A stretch of DNA of 64,000 nucleotides from Chelatococcus sambhunathii (lineage in GTDB: Bacteria > Pseudomonadota > Alphaproteobacteria > Rhizobiales > Beijerinckiaceae): assembly GCF_001418005.1 (NCBI RefSeq), contig NZ_LIOL01000004.1, forward strand, positions 1-64,000, written 5' to 3'. This document shows positions 17,158 through 25,296 of this stretch, one piece after another. The notes under the pieces were generated by a model. It saw nothing but the letters and a program-made list of their open reading frames with translations. It did no database searches and had not been told where the DNA came from. Numbering within the stretch: the stretch's first letter is position 1; every line of letters starts with the position of its first letter. Position numbers and translations under genes: made by a program.

Positions 17158-18312
17158 ATGGTTGCTCGCTCACTGAAGTTCGCTGTTGCGACCGTCGTCT
17201 TCGTCGTCGCCGCCACCTCCGCACTCGCGCAATCGCCGGTCTGCGACCGCTACCGGGCCGAACTCGCCTCCCTGCAGGCGGGGCCAGACCCTCGTGCGCG
17301 CCAGTACGAGACGGCGGCTCGGCGCCAGCGGCAGGAACTCGACCGCACGCGCGCCTATTTCGACCAGCTCGGCTGCAGCCGGGGCCGCTTCCTGTTCTTC
17401 GGCGATGCGCCGCCGCCCGAGTGCAACGGCCTGGCCGGCCGCATCAGACAGATGGAGAACAATCTCGAGCAGCTGCTGGCCACCGCCGACCGTCTCGGCG
17501 GCGGGCCGGGCGTCGAGCAGCGTCGCCGACACCTGCAAGGGATGATCGCCCGCGAGTGTCAGCCGGGTGGGCGCCCGCGCGGCTTCTTCGAAAGCCTCTT
17601 CGGTGGCGGCCTGCCCCCGGATGAGCCGGTGCCCGAGATGACCGAGGTACCCCTCGACGAGGCTCAGCGCTTCGGTGGCTCGCGCGCCGTCTGCGTGCGC
17701 ACCTGCGACGGTTATTTTTTCCCGCTCGGAGCGAGCCCCGGCGGGCGCGAGGGTGGACGCAGCATGTGCCAGGCGCTGTGTCCCGGCGCCGCGACCGATC
17801 TCTATTTCATGCCGCAGGGCGGCGCCATCGAGCAGGCCGCGAGTTGGTCCGGCCAGCCCTACACGGCGATGCCCAACGCCGGCCGCTACAAGAAGACCTT
17901 CGACCCGGCCTGCAGCTGCAAGAGCCAGAACGAGACTTGGGCCGAGGTGCTGCAGCGGGCCGAGCAAATGATCGAGGGCCGCAAGGGCGACATCATCGTC
18001 ACGGCCGAGAAGGCCGAGGAACTGTCGCGGCCCAAGCAGGAGGCGCCGCAGCGCAGCCGCACGCAAGAGGCCAAGAAGCCGGCGGATGCGGAAGAAGAAG
18101 CGGGCGAATCGGCGAGCGCCCTGCCCACGGGCTCGAGCGAATCGTCGGGCATCGATGCCGGCGCCATCGAGGACACCGGGCCGACGGTGGATCAGCACGA
18201 GGGTCCCACGCAGGACGTCACCCGCCCCGACGGCGTGCGCACCCGCGTGCGCATCGTTGCCCCGAACGTCGTCGCCGTGCCAAAGGTCGAAGGGCCGGTG
18301 CCGAACAGGTAG
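17158..18312 (+). CDS. DUF2865 domain-containing secreted protein
   Basis: The 384-aa protein begins with a signal peptide (VATVVFVVAATSALAQS). A helical region with Cys residues precedes the DUF2865 core: VCVRTCDGYFFPLGASPGG, then SMCQALCPGAATDLYFMPQG and KTFDPACSCKSQNETWAEVL. The tail is long, charged and low in complexity. The family is found mostly in Rhizobiales and has no assigned function. The many paired cysteines suggest a disulfide-bonded periplasmic or surface protein. It stands alone. Confidence 0.85.
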   Translation: MVARSLKFAVATVVFVVAATSALAQSPVCDRYRAELASLQAGPDPRARQYETAARRQRQELDRTRAYFDQLGCSRGRFLFFGDAPPPECNGLAGRIRQMENNLEQLLATADRLGGGPGVEQRRRHLQGMIARECQPGGRPRGFFESLFGGGLPPDEPVPEMTEVPLDEAQRFGGSRAVCVRTCDGYFFPLGASPGGREGGRSMCQALCPGAATDLYFMPQGGAIEQAASWSGQPYTAMPNAGRYKKTFDPACSCKSQNETWAEVLQRAEQMIEGRKGDIIVTAEKAEELSRPKQEAPQRSRTQEAKKPADAEEEAGESASALPTGSSESSGIDAGAIEDTGPTVDQHEGPTQDVTRPDGVRTRVRIVAPNVVAVPKVEGPVPNR

Positions 18313-18332
18313 GACTGCCTGCCCTGCCCCTG

Positions 18333-18412
18333 CCCTTGGGGCATGTCAGATCTTGGGGCATGCCCGGTCTTGGCGCAGTCCGGTCTTGGGGCAGTCCGGT
18401 CTTGGGGCAGTC
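18333..18412. repeat. Short tandem repeat, 16-bp unit, five copies
   Basis: The unit is CGGTCTTGGGGCAGTC. Copies at 18381-18396 and 18397-18412 are identical, 18365-18380 differs by one base, and two decayed units precede (18333-18364). It lies just after the DUF2865 gene and directly abuts repeat copy C. Confidence 0.85.
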
Positions 18413-18505
18413 CGTCATGCTCGCGCTCGTCGCGGGCATCCACGTCGCAAACGCCGGCGCTTGGGCGGGCAGTCGTGGATGGCCGCGACGAGCGCGGCCA
18501 TGACG
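18413..18505. repeat. Twin-hairpin intergenic repeat, copy C
   Basis: The left hairpin is CGTCATGCTCGCGCTCGTCG then CGGGCATCCACG. The right is GTGGATGGCCGCGACGAGCG then CGGCCATGACGG. The inner linker (CGCCGGCGCTTGGGCGGGCA) is nearly the same as in copy D, so C and D are close relatives. Confidence 0.85.
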
Positions 18506-18724
18506 GTGGAAAGGCGGGCGCGCCTCTTCCAAGGCCTGCGCGCTCGTGGAGCCGCATGTGCCGCTCCCCGGCGGCACCGAAGGTCACGTGCCCTATTCTG
18601 CCGACCGGGTGACCTCCTGCGCCGTTCTTGAAGGGCGCTGTCCGCATGCGTGAGAGGATGCCGCCAGCTTTCGGGCGGCGGGACCGAATGTACGGCATTG
18701 CCGTTGTCTTCCCACCGGCTCCCC

Positions 18725-18816
18725 CGTCATGCCCGCGCTCGTCGCGGGCATCCACGCCGCAACGCTGGCGCTTGGGCGGGCAGTCGTGGATGGCCGCGAC
18801 GAGCGCGGCCATGACG
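18725..18816. repeat. Twin-hairpin intergenic repeat, copy D
   Basis: It has the same structure and linker as copy C and the best-preserved left arm in this spacer (CGTCATGCCCGCGCTCGTCG). It lies in the 732-base gene-free region between the DUF2865 gene and arsR. Confidence 0.88.
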
Positions 18817-18831
18817 GCGGGGGTGTTGCGC

Positions 18832-18888
18832 CGGGAGCGTCTCGGCCGGAGCGTCTTGGCCGGAGCGTCTTGGCCGGAGCGTCTTGGC
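18832..18888. repeat. Short tandem repeat, 14-bp unit, four copies
   Basis: The unit CGGAGCGTCTTGGC is exact at 18847-18860, 18861-18874 and 18875-18888. A 15-base variant at 18832-18846 precedes them. The array sits between repeat copies D and E. Confidence 0.85.
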
Positions 18889-18913
18889 CGGGCTCGTCCC
18901 GGCCATCCACGCC
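18889..18913. repeat. Partial twin-hairpin repeat, copy E
   Basis: Only one arm remains (GGGCTCGTCCCGGCCATCCA followed by CGCC). It matches the inverted right arm of the full copies and abuts the 14-bp tandem array. Confidence 0.6.
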
Positions 18914-18995
18914 TTTGAACTTGCGCGACTTTTCAAGGCACACATACCAACAAGGGGGCAGGCATGCTCCAGCGGCTCGACCGCCACGCGAGGTC

Positions 18996-19054
18996 ATTCA
19001 ACCTGTCGGTTGACAGTTAATCTGCGTACCCTATATTCAACCCTATGGTTGAAT
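18996..19054 (+). promoter_or_regulatory. arsR promoter with two matching operators
   Basis: A near-consensus sigma-70 promoter is visible: TTGACA at 19010-19015, a 16-base spacer and TATATT at 19032-19037. Two inverted repeats of the form TCAACC-N4-GGTTGA flank it: 18998-19013 overlaps the -35, and 19037-19052 overlaps the last base of the -10, the start site and the ATG. The second has 8-base arms (ATTCAACC/GGTTGAAT). The predicted start site (about 19044) falls at the ATG of arsR (19045), and no Shine-Dalgarno sequence precedes the ATG. Confidence 0.75.
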
Positions 19055-19410
19055 TAAACGCACCCCAACTCGACACCGTCTTCCACGCTCTCGGCGATGC
19101 TACGCGCCGGCACATGCTGCACGCGCTTGCCGGCGGCGAACGCACGGTCGGCCAGCTCGCCGAGCCTTTCGCCATCTCGCTCGCAGCGGCCTCGAAACAT
19201 ATCAAGGCGCTGGAGAATGCCGGGCTCATCCGGCGCGAGATCAGGGGCCGCACGCATGTGTGCCGCCTCGATCCCGGGCCGCTCGCCAGCGCCCATCACT
19301 GGCTGAGCTTCTACGAGCGCTTCTGGACAGGACGTCTCGATGTGCTCGAGATGCTCCTGCGCGCGGAGGACGCCGGCCGCTCCCCCACCCCCGAAGGAGA
19401 GGAACAATGA
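19045..19410 (+). CDS. ArsR-family transcriptional repressor
   Basis: The 121-aa winged-helix protein reads FHALGDATRRHMLHALAGGE, then PFAISLAAASKHIKALENAG (recognition helix) and LIRREIRGRTHVCRL (wing). No CxC metal site is seen, so it belongs to the non-metal ArsR subgroup commonly paired with SRPBCC (AHSA1) proteins. The following gene starts inside its stop codon (ATGA), so they form one operon. The inverted repeats around its promoter and start codon make autorepression very likely. It appears to have a leaderless mRNA. Confidence 0.92.
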   Translation: MVELNAPQLDTVFHALGDATRRHMLHALAGGERTVGQLAEPFAISLAAASKHIKALENAGLIRREIRGRTHVCRLDPGPLASAHHWLSFYERFWTGRLDVLEMLLRAEDAGRSPTPEGEEQ

Positions 19411-19940
19411 CCGAGCAAGCCACCCTCGACGCCTATGGCATGCTGACCGAACCGGCCACGCTCAAGATCCAGCGTCTTCTGCCGGGCCCAGTGGAACGCA
19501 TCTGGGCCTATCTCACGGAGAGCGACCTCAGGCGCCGCTGGCTCGCGGCCGGAGACATGGAAATGAGGGTCGGCGCGCCCTTCGAGTTCGTCTGGCGCAA
19601 CGATGAGCTGACGGATCCGCCGGGCCAGCGGCCATCCGGCTATTCGGAAGAGCACCGGATGCAGAGCCGCCTCACGGAGGTCGATCCGCCCCGCCGACTA
19701 TCCTTCACCTGGAACGGTAGCGGCGATGTCACCTTCGAACTCGAGCCGCAAGGCGAGGCGGTGCTGCTCACCGTCACCCACCGCCGGCTGCCCGACCGCT
19801 CGAGCCTGCTCAAGGTCAGCGCCGGCTGGCACATGCATCTCGACATTCTGGTCGCCCGCGCTTCGGGCACGGAACCCACACCGTTCTGGGACAGCTGGCA
19901 GCGCCTGCAGCAGGATTACGACCGCCGGCTGCCCGCCTGA
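19407..19940 (+). CDS. SRPBCC-family (AHSA1/START-like) protein
   Basis: The 177-aa protein has the activator-of-Hsp90-homologue fold: LKIQRLLPGPVERIWAYLTE, then DLRRRWLAAGDMEMRVGAPF and a late GWHMHLDILVARASG. The family forms a deep hydrophobic cavity for small ligands. ArsR-SRPBCC pairs are common and their ligand is generally unknown. The ATG at 19407-19409 overlaps the arsR stop by 4 bases. Confidence 0.9.
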   Translation: MTEQATLDAYGMLTEPATLKIQRLLPGPVERIWAYLTESDLRRRWLAAGDMEMRVGAPFEFVWRNDELTDPPGQRPSGYSEEHRMQSRLTEVDPPRRLSFTWNGSGDVTFELEPQGEAVLLTVTHRRLPDRSSLLKVSAGWHMHLDILVARASGTEPTPFWDSWQRLQQDYDRRLPA

Positions 19941-19996
19941 AGCCCATCGCGACGAGATGCAATCCGATCGGGGTCCGGGCCCGACAGGAGCCTTCG

Positions 19997-21337
19997 TCAG
20001 GCCGTGCGGCCCTCGAGCCGCGCGGCCGCCTTGTCCCGGCCGATGAGCGGCAGCAGCGCCGCGAGTTCCGGCCCGTGGTCGAGGCCGGTGAGCGCCTGCC
20101 TGAGCGGCATGAAGAGTGCCCTGCCCCGGGCACCGGTCTCGGCCTTCACCTGATCCGTCCAGCCCTTCCAGGTCGCCCCGTCCCACGGCTCGTCCGGCAG
20201 AAGGGCGCGCGCCTTGGCGACGAGCGCCGCGTCCGTCACGACGGGCGCGATCTCGCCGGCGACCACCTCCCACCACGTCGCCACATCCGCCAGGCGCACG
20301 AGGTTGCCGCGCACCGCTTCCCAGAAGGCGGCGCCGCCACCGACCCCGAGCGCCGCCAGACGCGGCCGGGCCTCATCGTAGGGCATCGCGTGCAGCAGCC
20401 TGGCATTGAGGCCGTCGAGCTCGGCCTCGTCGAACTTGGCCGGCGCATGCGACAGGCGGCCGAGATCGGCAAGACCGGCGAGTTCGTCGAGAGAGGCGAC
20501 GGGCCTGACAGACTCCGCCGAGCCGACGAGCACGGCAAGGCTCGCAACAGCCATCGGCTCGAGACCGCCATCCCGCAGACCCTTGAGCGAGAGATGGCCG
20601 AGACGCTTCGACAGCCCTTCGCCGCTCGCCGTGGTGAGCAGGTTGTGGTGGCCGAAGGCCGGCACCGTGCCGCCCAGCGCCTCGATGATCTCGATCTGCA
20701 CCGCGGTGTTGGTCACATGGTCCTCGCCACGCACCACATGCGTGATGCCGAGGTCGAGATCGTCGACGACGGACGGCAAAGTGTAGAGATAGGTGCCGTC
20801 CTCGCGCCGCAGCACGGGGTCGGAGAGGGAGGCACAGTCGACGTGACTGTCGCCGCGCACGAGGTCGTTCCAGTGGACGACGCGGTGTTCGAGCAGGAAA
20901 CGCCAGTGCGGCCGCCGCCCCTCGGCCTCCAGCTTCGCCTTGTCCTCCGCCGTCAGCTTCAGCGCGGCCCGGTCGTAGACCGGCGGCAGGCCACGGCCGA
21001 GCTGGCGCTTGCGGCGGCGCTCGAGCTCTTCCGGCGTCTCGTAGCAGGGGTAGAGGCGGCCCGCGGCGATGAGCCTGTCCACCGCCGCATCGTAGAGCGC
21101 CGTGCGCTCCGACTGGCGCACGGTGACGTCCGGCACAATGCCGAGCCAGGCGAGGTCCTCGACAATGCCGTCGGCAAATTCCCGCGTCGAGCGCGCGAGA
21201 TCGGTATCGTCAAGGCGCAGGACGAAACGCCCCCCCTCCCGCCGCGCCAGGAGATAGTTGAGCAGCGCCGTGCGCGCGTTGCCGATATGCAGGCGGCCGG
21301 TGGGCGACGGGGCGAAGCGGACGACGGGAGCGGGCAT
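19997..21337 (-). CDS. gltX: Glutamyl-tRNA synthetase
   Basis: This class I synthetase has 446 aa. The HIGH motif appears as [20 protein letters not shown]. The LRLDDTD and [14 protein letters not shown] segments are typical, and the KMSKS loop reads [13 protein letters not shown], a variant seen in one of the two glutamyl-tRNA synthetase types of alphaproteobacteria. It may charge tRNA-Glu or mischarge tRNA-Gln for later amidation. The start at 21335-21337 puts the HIGH motif at the usual distance from the N-terminus; a longer frame to 21391 adds unconserved residues. Confidence 0.92.
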   Translation of the reverse strand: MPAPVVRFAPSPTGRLHIGNARTALLNYLLARREGGRFVLRLDDTDLARSTREFADGIVEDLAWLGIVPDVTVRQSERTALYDAAVDRLIAAGRLYPCYETPEELERRRKRQLGRGLPPVYDRAALKLTAEDKAKLEAEGRRPHWRFLLEHRVVHWNDLVRGDSHVDCASLSDPVLRREDGTYLYTLPSVVDDLDLGITHVVRGEDHVTNTAVQIEIIEALGGTVPAFGHHNLLTTASGEGLSKRLGHLSLKGLRDGGLEPMAVASLAVLVGSAESVRPVASLDELAGLADLGRLSHAPAKFDEAELDGLNARLLHAMPYDEARPRLAALGVGGGAAFWEAVRGNLVRLADVATWWEVVAGEIAPVVTDAALVAKARALLPDEPWDGATWKGWTDQVKAETGARGRALFMPLRQALTGLDHGPELAALLPLIGRDKAAARLEGRTA

Positions 21338-21422
21338 CAGATGGACCTTATAGGCTTGCCGCCGCAATGCTCGAAGCGAACGGCAGGACAAGTGGCTTAT
21401 ATCAAATATTGGACTTCGCCAT

Positions 21423-21513
21423 CGTCATGCCCGCGCTCGTCGCGGGCATCCACGCCCTGACGTTGCGCAAGGCGGAAAGGCGTGGATGGCCGGGACGAGC
21501 CCGGCCATGACGA
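21423..21513. repeat. Twin-hairpin intergenic repeat, copy F
   Basis: This is the most complete copy. The left arm CGTCATGCCCGCGCTCGTCG ends in CATCCACGCC, a short unique linker follows, and GGCGTGGATGGCCGGGACGA then GCCCGGCCATGACG closes it. The outer ends and the CCACGCC/GGCGTGG pair are mutually complementary, so the single strand could fold as a stem carrying two hairpins. Confidence 0.9.
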
Positions 21514-21565
21514 ACGGGGAGGTTGTACCACGCTCTTCACGTTCCATTTGCGTAACTGTCCCCAC

Positions 21566-21721
21566 CGTCATGCCCGCGCTCGTCGCGGGCATCCACGCCT
21601 TGACACGATGCGCGACGTGGGAAGCGTGGATGGCAACAGCAACGCGCAGGCGCGTTGCGTCTCCTTTAGGATCTCGCAAGTCGGGCGAGCCCGACTTGCG
21701 ATGACAAGCCCGGCCATGACG
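21566..21721. repeat. Twin-hairpin repeat copy G, interrupted by a second inverted-repeat element
   Basis: The left arm and the first GCGTGGATGGC are intact, then about 60 foreign bases intervene before AAGCCCGGCCATGACG resumes. The insert holds TCGCAAGTCGGG-CGAG-CCCGACTTGCGA (21674-21701), a perfect 12-base stem. Together with copy F it fills the gltX-nadE spacer, where I see no gene. Confidence 0.75.
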
Positions 21722-21763
21722 ATCCGAGGCCATGATGCTGCCGGCGCGGACCGTCCCTGCCCC

Positions 21764-23506
21764 TTAAAAATCGACGGCGTCGGCACGGGCTGCGCCCCTT
21801 GCCCGGTCCATGCCCGCTTCCGGCACGTGCGCCGGCGCGCCGGTGTCGCGGAAGTGATTGACGATCGGATAGCGCCGGTCGCGACCGAAGTTGCGACGCG
21901 TCACCTTGACGCCCGGGGCCGATTGCCGACGCTTGTATTCGGCGAGATAGAGCAGGCGCTCCACCTTCTTCACCGTCGCCTCGTCATGTCCGCGCGCGAC
22001 GATCTCGGCGACGCGCCGCTCCTCCTCGACGAGCCCGACCAGAATATCGTCGAGGATGTCGTAGGGCGGCAGCGAGTCCTGGTCCTTCTGCCCCTCGCGC
22101 AATTCCGCCGTCGGCGCCTTGACGAGGATGTTGGCCGGCACGACCTCGCCGTCCGGCCCCAGGGCGCCAGACGGCTTCCAGCCGTTGCGCAGGGCGGAGA
22201 GGCGATAGACCTCGGTCTTGTAGAGGTCCTTGATCGGGTTGAAGCCGCCGTTCATGTCCCCGTAGAGCGTGGCATAACCAGTCGACATTTCCGACTTGTT
22301 GCCCGTCGTCACGACCATGGCGCCGAACTTGTTGGAGACGGACATGAGCATGGTGCCGCGGGCCCGGCTCTGCAGGTTCTCCTCGGTCACGCCGCGCGGC
22401 GTGCCAGCGAAGAGCGGTGCGAGGGCCGCCTCCAGCCCCTCCACCGCGCTGGCGATGGGCAGGATGTCGTAGCGCACGTTGAGCGCCTTCGCGCAGGCTG
22501 CGGCGTCATTGAGGCTCTCGCTCGAAGTGTAGCGGTAGGGCAGCATGATGCAGTGGACGCGCTCCGAGCCGAGTGCATCGACGGCCATCGCGGCGCAGAG
22601 CGCGGAATCGATGCCGCCCGACAGGCCGAGGACGACACCAGGAAAGCCGCTCTTCTCCACATAGTCGCGCAGGCCGAGTACGCAGGCGGCATAGTCCGCC
22701 TGCTCGCCCTCCTCCACCAGCTCGCGGGGAGCCGCGACGCAGCGCCAGCCTCTCGGCTCGCGGCGCCACTCGGTGAGCGCGACGGTCTCGGCAAAGGCCC
22801 TGAACTGGCCGGCGAGGCTCGCATCGCCGTTGAGGATAAAGGAGGCGCCGTCGAAGACGAGTTCGTCCTGGCCGCCGACCTGGTTGAGGTATGCCATCGG
22901 CAGGCCCGTCTCGGTGACGCGGGCGGCCGCGATGTTGTAACGCTCCAGCATCTTGTCGTGCCAGTAGGGCGAGCCGTTGGGCACGAGCAGGATCTCGCTA
23001 CCAGTCTCGGCGAGGCACTCGACCACCTCCTCACCCCAGATATCCTCGCAGATCGGCAGGCCGAGGCGCAGGCCACGCAGGCTGACAGGCCCCGGCAGGG
23101 GCCCGGCGGCGAAGACGCGCTTCTCGTCGAAGACGCCGTAGTTGGGCAGGTCCACCTTGAAGCGCACGGCGGCGACGGCGCCGGCATCGAGCGCGGCATA
23201 GGCGTTGTAGACCTTGCCGTCCTCGTTCCACGGCAGGCCAACGAGGACGGCGGGGCCGCCGTCGGCGGTGTCGCGGGCAAGATCCTCGCAGGCCCGTCTG
23301 CAGGCGTCCTGGAAGGCAGGACGGAGCACGAGATCCTCCGCCGGATAGCCGGCAAGGAACAGCTCGGTGAACATCACCACATCCGCCCCCATGGCGGCGG
23401 CCTCGGCACGCGCCTTGCGCGCCATGGCGAGATTGGCCGCGATGTCGCCCATGATTGGGTTCAATTGGGCGAGCGCGAGACGGAAGCGATCGATGGGTGT
23501 CGTCAT
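21764..23506 (-). CDS. nadE: Glutamine-dependent NAD+ synthase
   Basis: The 580-aa protein fuses an N-terminal nitrilase-type glutaminase (about residues 5-280) to an ATP-dependent NAD synthase domain (about 290-560). The glutaminase triad can be seen as Glu in MFTELFLAGYPAEDL, Lys in FKVDLPNYGVF and Cys in LPICEDIWGEE. The synthase P-loop is LGLSGGIDSALCAAMAVDAL. It amidates nicotinate adenine dinucleotide in the last step of NAD formation. It is complete and stands alone. Confidence 0.97.
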   Translation of the reverse strand: MTTPIDRFRLALAQLNPIMGDIAANLAMARKARAEAAAMGADVVMFTELFLAGYPAEDLVLRPAFQDACRRACEDLARDTADGGPAVLVGLPWNEDGKVYNAYAALDAGAVAAVRFKVDLPNYGVFDEKRVFAAGPLPGPVSLRGLRLGLPICEDIWGEEVVECLAETGSEILLVPNGSPYWHDKMLERYNIAAARVTETGLPMAYLNQVGGQDELVFDGASFILNGDASLAGQFRAFAETVALTEWRREPRGWRCVAAPRELVEEGEQADYAACVLGLRDYVEKSGFPGVVLGLSGGIDSALCAAMAVDALGSERVHCIMLPYRYTSSESLNDAAACAKALNVRYDILPIASAVEGLEAALAPLFAGTPRGVTEENLQSRARGTMLMSVSNKFGAMVVTTGNKSEMSTGYATLYGDMNGGFNPIKDLYKTEVYRLSALRNGWKPSGALGPDGEVVPANILVKAPTAELREGQKDQDSLPPYDILDDILVGLVEEERRVAEIVARGHDEATVKKVERLLYLAEYKRRQSAPGVKVTRRNFGRDRRYPIVNHFRDTGAPAHVPEAGMDRARGAARADAVDF

Positions 23507-23602
23507 GCCTTCGATTTAGCGCGGCCGCGCCTGCCCGGCAACGGCGGCAAGGCGCAACAGGGATGCGCGGTACACGGCGGGGCAGGCCCTCCGGCGCGGC
23601 CT

Positions 23603-24397
23603 TCAGCCAAACCGGTAGGCGTCCATCATGAGGACGCCATACTGCGCGCTCGCGTGCACGCGCTCGCCACGCGCCTCGCCGGCAGCGCCCATGGCGACGA
23701 AGAGCGGCAGGAGATGTTCTTCCGTCGGGTGGTTCTCGAGGCCGAAGGGGGCCTTGCGGCGATAGTCGAGGAGATCGTCGGTGCGCCCCTCCTCGATCGC
23801 CGCGCGCATCCATTCGCCGAAGGCCGAGACCCAGTCGGGCGCCGGTGCATCGAGCGCGTAGCCGCGCCCGAACAGCTCGTGCAGGTTGTGCGTCAGCGCC
23901 CCGGAACCGACGACGAGCACGCCCTCCCGGCGCAGCGGCGCGAGCGCGCGGCCCAGGGCGAGGTGATGGGCCGGCCCGGAGCGCGGCTGGACGGACAATT
24001 GCACGACCGGAATGTCGGCCGCGGGATAGAGCAGCGTGAGCGGCACCCAGGTGCCGTGATCGAAGCCCCTGCCCGCGACGGTGCCGGCTGCGAGCCCCGC
24101 CTCGCCAAGGAGCGCCGCGGCCCGCGCCGCGAGCGCGGGGTCGCCCGGCGCGGGATAGGTCATCCGGAACAGTTCCGGCTCGAAATTGCCGAAGTCGTAG
24201 ATCGTCTCGGGCCGGGCATCGGCCGTCAGGGTAGGAGCGGACGTCATGAAATGCGCCGTGGCGACCAGGATGGCGCGCGGGCGCGGCAACGCGGCGCCGA
24301 AGGCCTTGAGGAAACGGTGCGCCTCGGTGTTGTGCAGCACGAGGTTGGGCGCGCCGTGCGACAGGAAGAGCGTCGGCATCAGGGTGGCATCCGGCAT
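23603..24397 (-). CDS. DODA-type class III extradiol dioxygenase
   Basis: The 264-aa protein matches the LigB/DODA superfamily. Probable iron ligands are the histidines in LFLSHGAPNLVLHN, ATAHFMTSAP and GSGALTHNLHELFG, with FDHGTWVPL in the active-site region. Family members open catechol-type rings such as 4,5-DOPA. The bacterial substrate is often unknown (YgiD-like). No pathway genes are adjacent. Confidence 0.88.
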   Translation of the reverse strand: MPDATLMPTLFLSHGAPNLVLHNTEAHRFLKAFGAALPRPRAILVATAHFMTSAPTLTADARPETIYDFGNFEPELFRMTYPAPGDPALAARAAALLGEAGLAAGTVAGRGFDHGTWVPLTLLYPAADIPVVQLSVQPRSGPAHHLALGRALAPLRREGVLVVGSGALTHNLHELFGRGYALDAPAPDWVSAFGEWMRAAIEEGRTDDLLDYRRKAPFGLENHPTEEHLLPLFVAMGAAGEARGERVHASAQYGVLMMDAYRFG

Positions 24398-24458
24398 CGG
24401 CGGCTCCTTGGGCCTCTTTGTTCTTTGCTAACGGCTTCGGAGAACGACATTCCTCTCT

Positions 24459-24549
24459 CGTCATGCCCGCGCTCGTCGCGGGCACCCACGCCTTGATAGC
24501 CCCGCAACGTCCAGGGCGTGGACGGTCGGCACAAGCCCGGCCATGACGA
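24459..24549. repeat. Twin-hairpin intergenic repeat, copy H
   Basis: The left arm CGTCATGCCCGCGCTCGTCG is intact. The right arm has drifted (GGCGTGGACGGTCGGCACAA then GCCCGGCCATGACG). It lies upstream of the dioxygenase gene, between it and dgkA. Confidence 0.8.
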
Positions 24550-24638
24550 TGGTGCGACCCGACCGTCGGGATTGAATATAGCGCCGTCGGCCACCCCGCG
24601 CCGTTGCAGCGGCGCAAGACATGGTTTGCGGGCTGGCC

Positions 24639-25013
24639 CTACCAGATGCCGAAGACGGCGCGCTCGACCAGCGTCGCGCCCCAGACAAAGGCCGCGAGCA
24701 GACGCGTCAGGAACACCGCGGCCGAAGCGAAGTCCTTGGTGCGCTTGATGTCGGGATTGTGCTCGGGGGTGACGTGGTCGGCGAGTTCCTCGATCGCCGT
24801 GTTGAGAAGCTCGACGGCGAGCGCCAGCACGACGACGCAGATGAGCGCCGCGGAAACGAGGGGCGAGAAACCCACGACAAGGGACAGCGGCACCGCCGCC
24901 AGCAGCGCCGCGACGAGGATGCGCACGTTGCGGTCGTTGCGGAAGGCGACCTTGAGACCGCTCCAGGAATTCTTGAACGCCACGGCATCGCCTCCCAATT
25001 GCCCCTGCGTCAA
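24639..25013 (-). CDS. dgkA: Diacylglycerol kinase (DgkA type)
   Basis: The 124-aa membrane enzyme phosphorylates diacylglycerol to phosphatidate. An amphipathic N-terminus (FKNSWSGLKVAFRNDRNVRI) precedes three hydrophobic helices, and the family signature ELLNTAIEELADHV is followed by KDFASAAVFLT. The start ATG at 25011-25013 is plausible; internal starts are possible. Confidence 0.93.
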   Translation of the reverse strand: MTQGQLGGDAVAFKNSWSGLKVAFRNDRNVRILVAALLAAVPLSLVVGFSPLVSAALICVVVLALAVELLNTAIEELADHVTPEHNPDIKRTKDFASAAVFLTRLLAAFVWGATLVERAVFGIW

Positions 25014-25244
25014 CGCCGGCCGTCAGCCGGCAGTTCCCGCGGGGAGCCTCCTCAGGCGGCCGCGTCCAGCTGACCGCGCGTGGCGAGCGGTCTCACCCCC
25101 ATCGCCATGGGCGCGACGATCAGGCCGAACGCCGGAGGACGCCGCCCGTCCCCTTCGCGGCGATGAACCCGCCCGCCGACTCGACCGGACACGAGCGGGC
25201 GCAACCACATGTCTCGCGGCGCTGCGCCACTTCCTTCGTCTCCA

Positions 25245-25282
25245 AAAAGGCAAGGGCGGCCCCGGGGCCGCCCTTGCCTTTT
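25245..25282 (-). terminator. Perfect 38-bp palindromic terminator after the DAHP synthase gene
   Basis: The sequence AAAAGGCAAGGGCGGCCCC is followed directly by its exact reverse complement, giving a 19-base stem with T-runs on both strands. It lies 14 bases past the stop of the class II DAHP synthase gene (minus) and could also stop transcription from the other side. Confidence 0.88.
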
Positions 25283-25296
25283 CTCGTGACTGAGCC

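Noticed and set aside
18413-18913. Possible CRISPR array in the repeat-rich spacer
   Set aside because: Repeats are directly tandem or hairpin-forming with no regular unique spacers, and no cas genes are present.
21482-24496. A 1004-codon plus-strand open frame
   Set aside because: It runs antisense through nadE and the dioxygenase gene and through repeats; composition is that of a shadow frame.
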